Below, piece after piece: positions 7,818 to 8,619 of a DNA stretch of 8,619 nt. Location: assembly GCA_946481235.1 (NCBI GenBank), contig CAMLME010000078.1, positions 1-8,619 of the forward strand, in the 5' to 3' direction. The notes under the pieces were generated by a model. The model was not told where the DNA came from. It was given only the letters and a program-made list of their open reading frames with translations, and made no database searches. How positions within the stretch are numbered: position 1 is the stretch's first letter; every line of letters starts with the position of its first letter. A program made the translations under genes and the position numbers. This stretch comes from an uncultured Methylobacillus sp. (GTDB taxonomy: Bacteria; Pseudomonadota; Gammaproteobacteria; Burkholderiales; Methylophilaceae).

Positions 7818-7851
7818 GCCAAATATACCTTTTCATAGCAGGCTGATTGTA
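7818..7851 (-). promoter_or_regulatory. Short leader with ribosome binding site and possible -10 box for the c-di-GMP gene
   Basis: Read on the minus strand, AAAAGG (7828-7833) lies 10 nt before the ATG and is a plausible ribosome binding site. Further upstream, TACAAT (7846-7851) matches the sigma-70 -10 consensus at five of six bases, but no good -35 hexamer lies 16-18 nt beyond it. The strong terminator just upstream implies that this gene needs its own promoter here. The exact promoter remains unproven. Confidence 0.3.
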
Positions 7852-7880
7852 ATGGGATTTGTACGCGATTAGCATATTTG

Positions 7881-7910
7881 TAAAAGAAAAAAGCCCGCAC
7901 AAGGCGGGCT
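7881..7910 (-). terminator. Intrinsic terminator of the porin gene
   Basis: On the minus strand, a perfect 7-bp GC-rich stem AGCCCGC (7904-7910 read in reverse) pairs with GCGGGCT (7892-7898 read in reverse) around a 5-nt loop. It runs directly into a T-rich tract, six Ts, a C and four more Ts (7892 down to 7882). It lies about 40 bp beyond the porin stop codon and separates the porin from the downstream c-di-GMP gene on the same strand. This is a textbook Rho-independent terminator. Confidence 0.88.
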
Positions 7911-7929
7911 ATAAAACGGCGGATGCCGT
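7911..7929 (-). terminator. Weaker hairpin just upstream of the main terminator
   Basis: On the minus strand, ACGGC and GCCGT (7925-7929 and 7916-7920) form a 5-bp stem with a 4-nt loop, followed by TTTAT. It precedes the main terminator stem by only a few bases, so the porin transcript may meet two termination hairpins in tandem. The short stem and short T-run make it weak on its own. Confidence 0.4.
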
Positions 7930-7950
7930 GAGGAGAGAGCTAAGTCTTTA

Positions 7951-8619
7951 TTAGAACGCCCACTGCACGCGAGTGATGATGGCGCGTTCGTCATCGATCT
8001 CGCGACCATTGACAGTTACAGCGCTATCCTGATTCTCGAAATCGCTACGCACGTAGTTGAGCATGATGCGGGTATTGGAATTGGGATAGAAGTTCAAACC
8101 CAGGGTCCATGCATCGGCCTCAAGGAAGCCCACAGAGCCAGTGCTAGCAAAGCCCTCGTCTGCTTCAAATTTGCTGTAACGCACGCCAACCTGCCAGGCA
8201 CCCCAGCCGCTGCCGTTCGGGTTGAAATCGTTCTTGGGCTTGAGACCACCCCAAGCACCACCCTTGTACATGCCGGCCCAGGGTTCGCCAGTAATATTCC
8301 AGACGGCTTGCGCGTACCAGGTGTCAATGTCGAGAGAGTCGTCGGTTGCCGTGGTGCCGGTGTTGTCGAAGTCATAACCGACCTTGGCCCACTCACTTTG
8401 CAACTTGACCGGGCCGTAGGCGACAGCAGCTTCAATGCCGGTGCGATCACGTTCTACTTCCGTATCATTCGCAATGGCACCAATAGACTGTGCGTCGAAG
8501 AACTTGACGCCCTTGCCTTCGGACGTAGCGTCATAACCGACGACGGCATCATTTTTCATATCGGTCGTGGTGTAGGACAGACCTGCATGCAGCACCATGT
8601 CCTTGTTGCCCATCATTTC
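7951..8619 (-). CDS. Phosphate-selective-type outer-membrane porin (OprP/OprO-like), C-terminal part
   Basis: The minus-strand frame is open to the window edge, so the gene's start lies beyond base 8619. The Met codons near the edge are internal, since codon 8617-8619 reads Glu in frame. The 222 visible residues alternate polar and aromatic positions as in beta-barrel strands. They include stretches typical of the Porin_O_P family: DTWYAQAVWNITGEPW, WGAWQVGVRYSKFEADEGF and AWTLGLNFYPNSNTRIMLNYVRSDF. The protein ends in VQWAF, with the terminal Phe used as the BAM targeting signal of outer-membrane proteins. Family members such as Pseudomonas OprP/OprO take up phosphate or polyphosphate. The anion-selective lysine and arginine residues lie mostly in the missing part, so phosphate specificity is inferred from family only. 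Tandem terminators follow the gene. Confidence 0.85.
   Translation of the reverse strand, partial: EMMGNKDMVLHAGLSYTTTDMKNDAVVGYDATSEGKGVKFFDAQSIGAIANDTEVERDRTGIEAAVAYGPVKLQSEWAKVGYDFDNTGTTATDDSLDIDTWYAQAVWNITGEPWAGMYKGGAWGGLKPKNDFNPNGSGWGAWQVGVRYSKFEADEGFASTGSVGFLEADAWTLGLNFYPNSNTRIMLNYVRSDFENQDSAVTVNGREIDDERAIITRVQWAF

Overview
The window looks like chromosomal DNA of a proteobacterium, most probably a betaproteobacterium. The proteins closely resemble the proteobacterial ISC set, the third codon positions are GC-rich, and a Porin_O_P-type outer-membrane porin indicates a Gram-negative. I cannot place it to genus. No insertion sequence, CRISPR array, tRNA, rRNA or phage gene was seen.

Region 1 (1-3367, plus strand) is the distal part of an iron-sulfur cluster (ISC) operon: iscU (5' end outside the window), iscA, hscB, hscA and fdx. 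IscU is the scaffold and IscA an A-type carrier. HscB and HscA are the J-protein/Hsp70 pair that releases the cluster from IscU through its LPPVK motif, which is visible here. Fdx supplies electrons. The genes are nearly back-to-back (gaps of 4, 0 and 1 nt). The exception is a 71-nt gap between iscA and hscB that holds a nested inverted repeat. No iscX follows fdx.

Region 2 (3368-4859, plus strand) is a 103-nt gap and then sthA, a soluble NAD(P)+ transhydrogenase-type flavoprotein in which both positions of the redox disulfide are Thr. A strong palindrome (13-bp arms, one mismatch, then 6 bp; 3426-3474) covers the gap's end, the Shine-Dalgarno region and the ATG of sthA. This is the most striking unexplained signal in the window: a candidate RNA switch or operator.

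Region 3 (4860-7817, minus strand) is one large membrane c-di-GMP enzyme, MASE1-PAS-PAS-GGDEF-EAL. Its motifs for synthesis, product inhibition and hydrolysis all look intact. Its stop codon abuts the sthA stop codon with no spacer.

Region 4 (7818-8619, minus strand) holds a short leader for the c-di-GMP gene, a clear intrinsic terminator with a weaker one beside it, and the C-terminal 222 residues of a phosphate-selective-type (OprP/OprO-like) porin that runs off the window.

Region 1 makes one pathway, Fe-S assembly. SthA may be linked to it through redox supply, but that is inference. The c-di-GMP protein and the porin are separate transcription units with no evident link to ISC. Apart from the two structured leaders, this is an ordinary housekeeping region, and I see no new multi-gene system in it.
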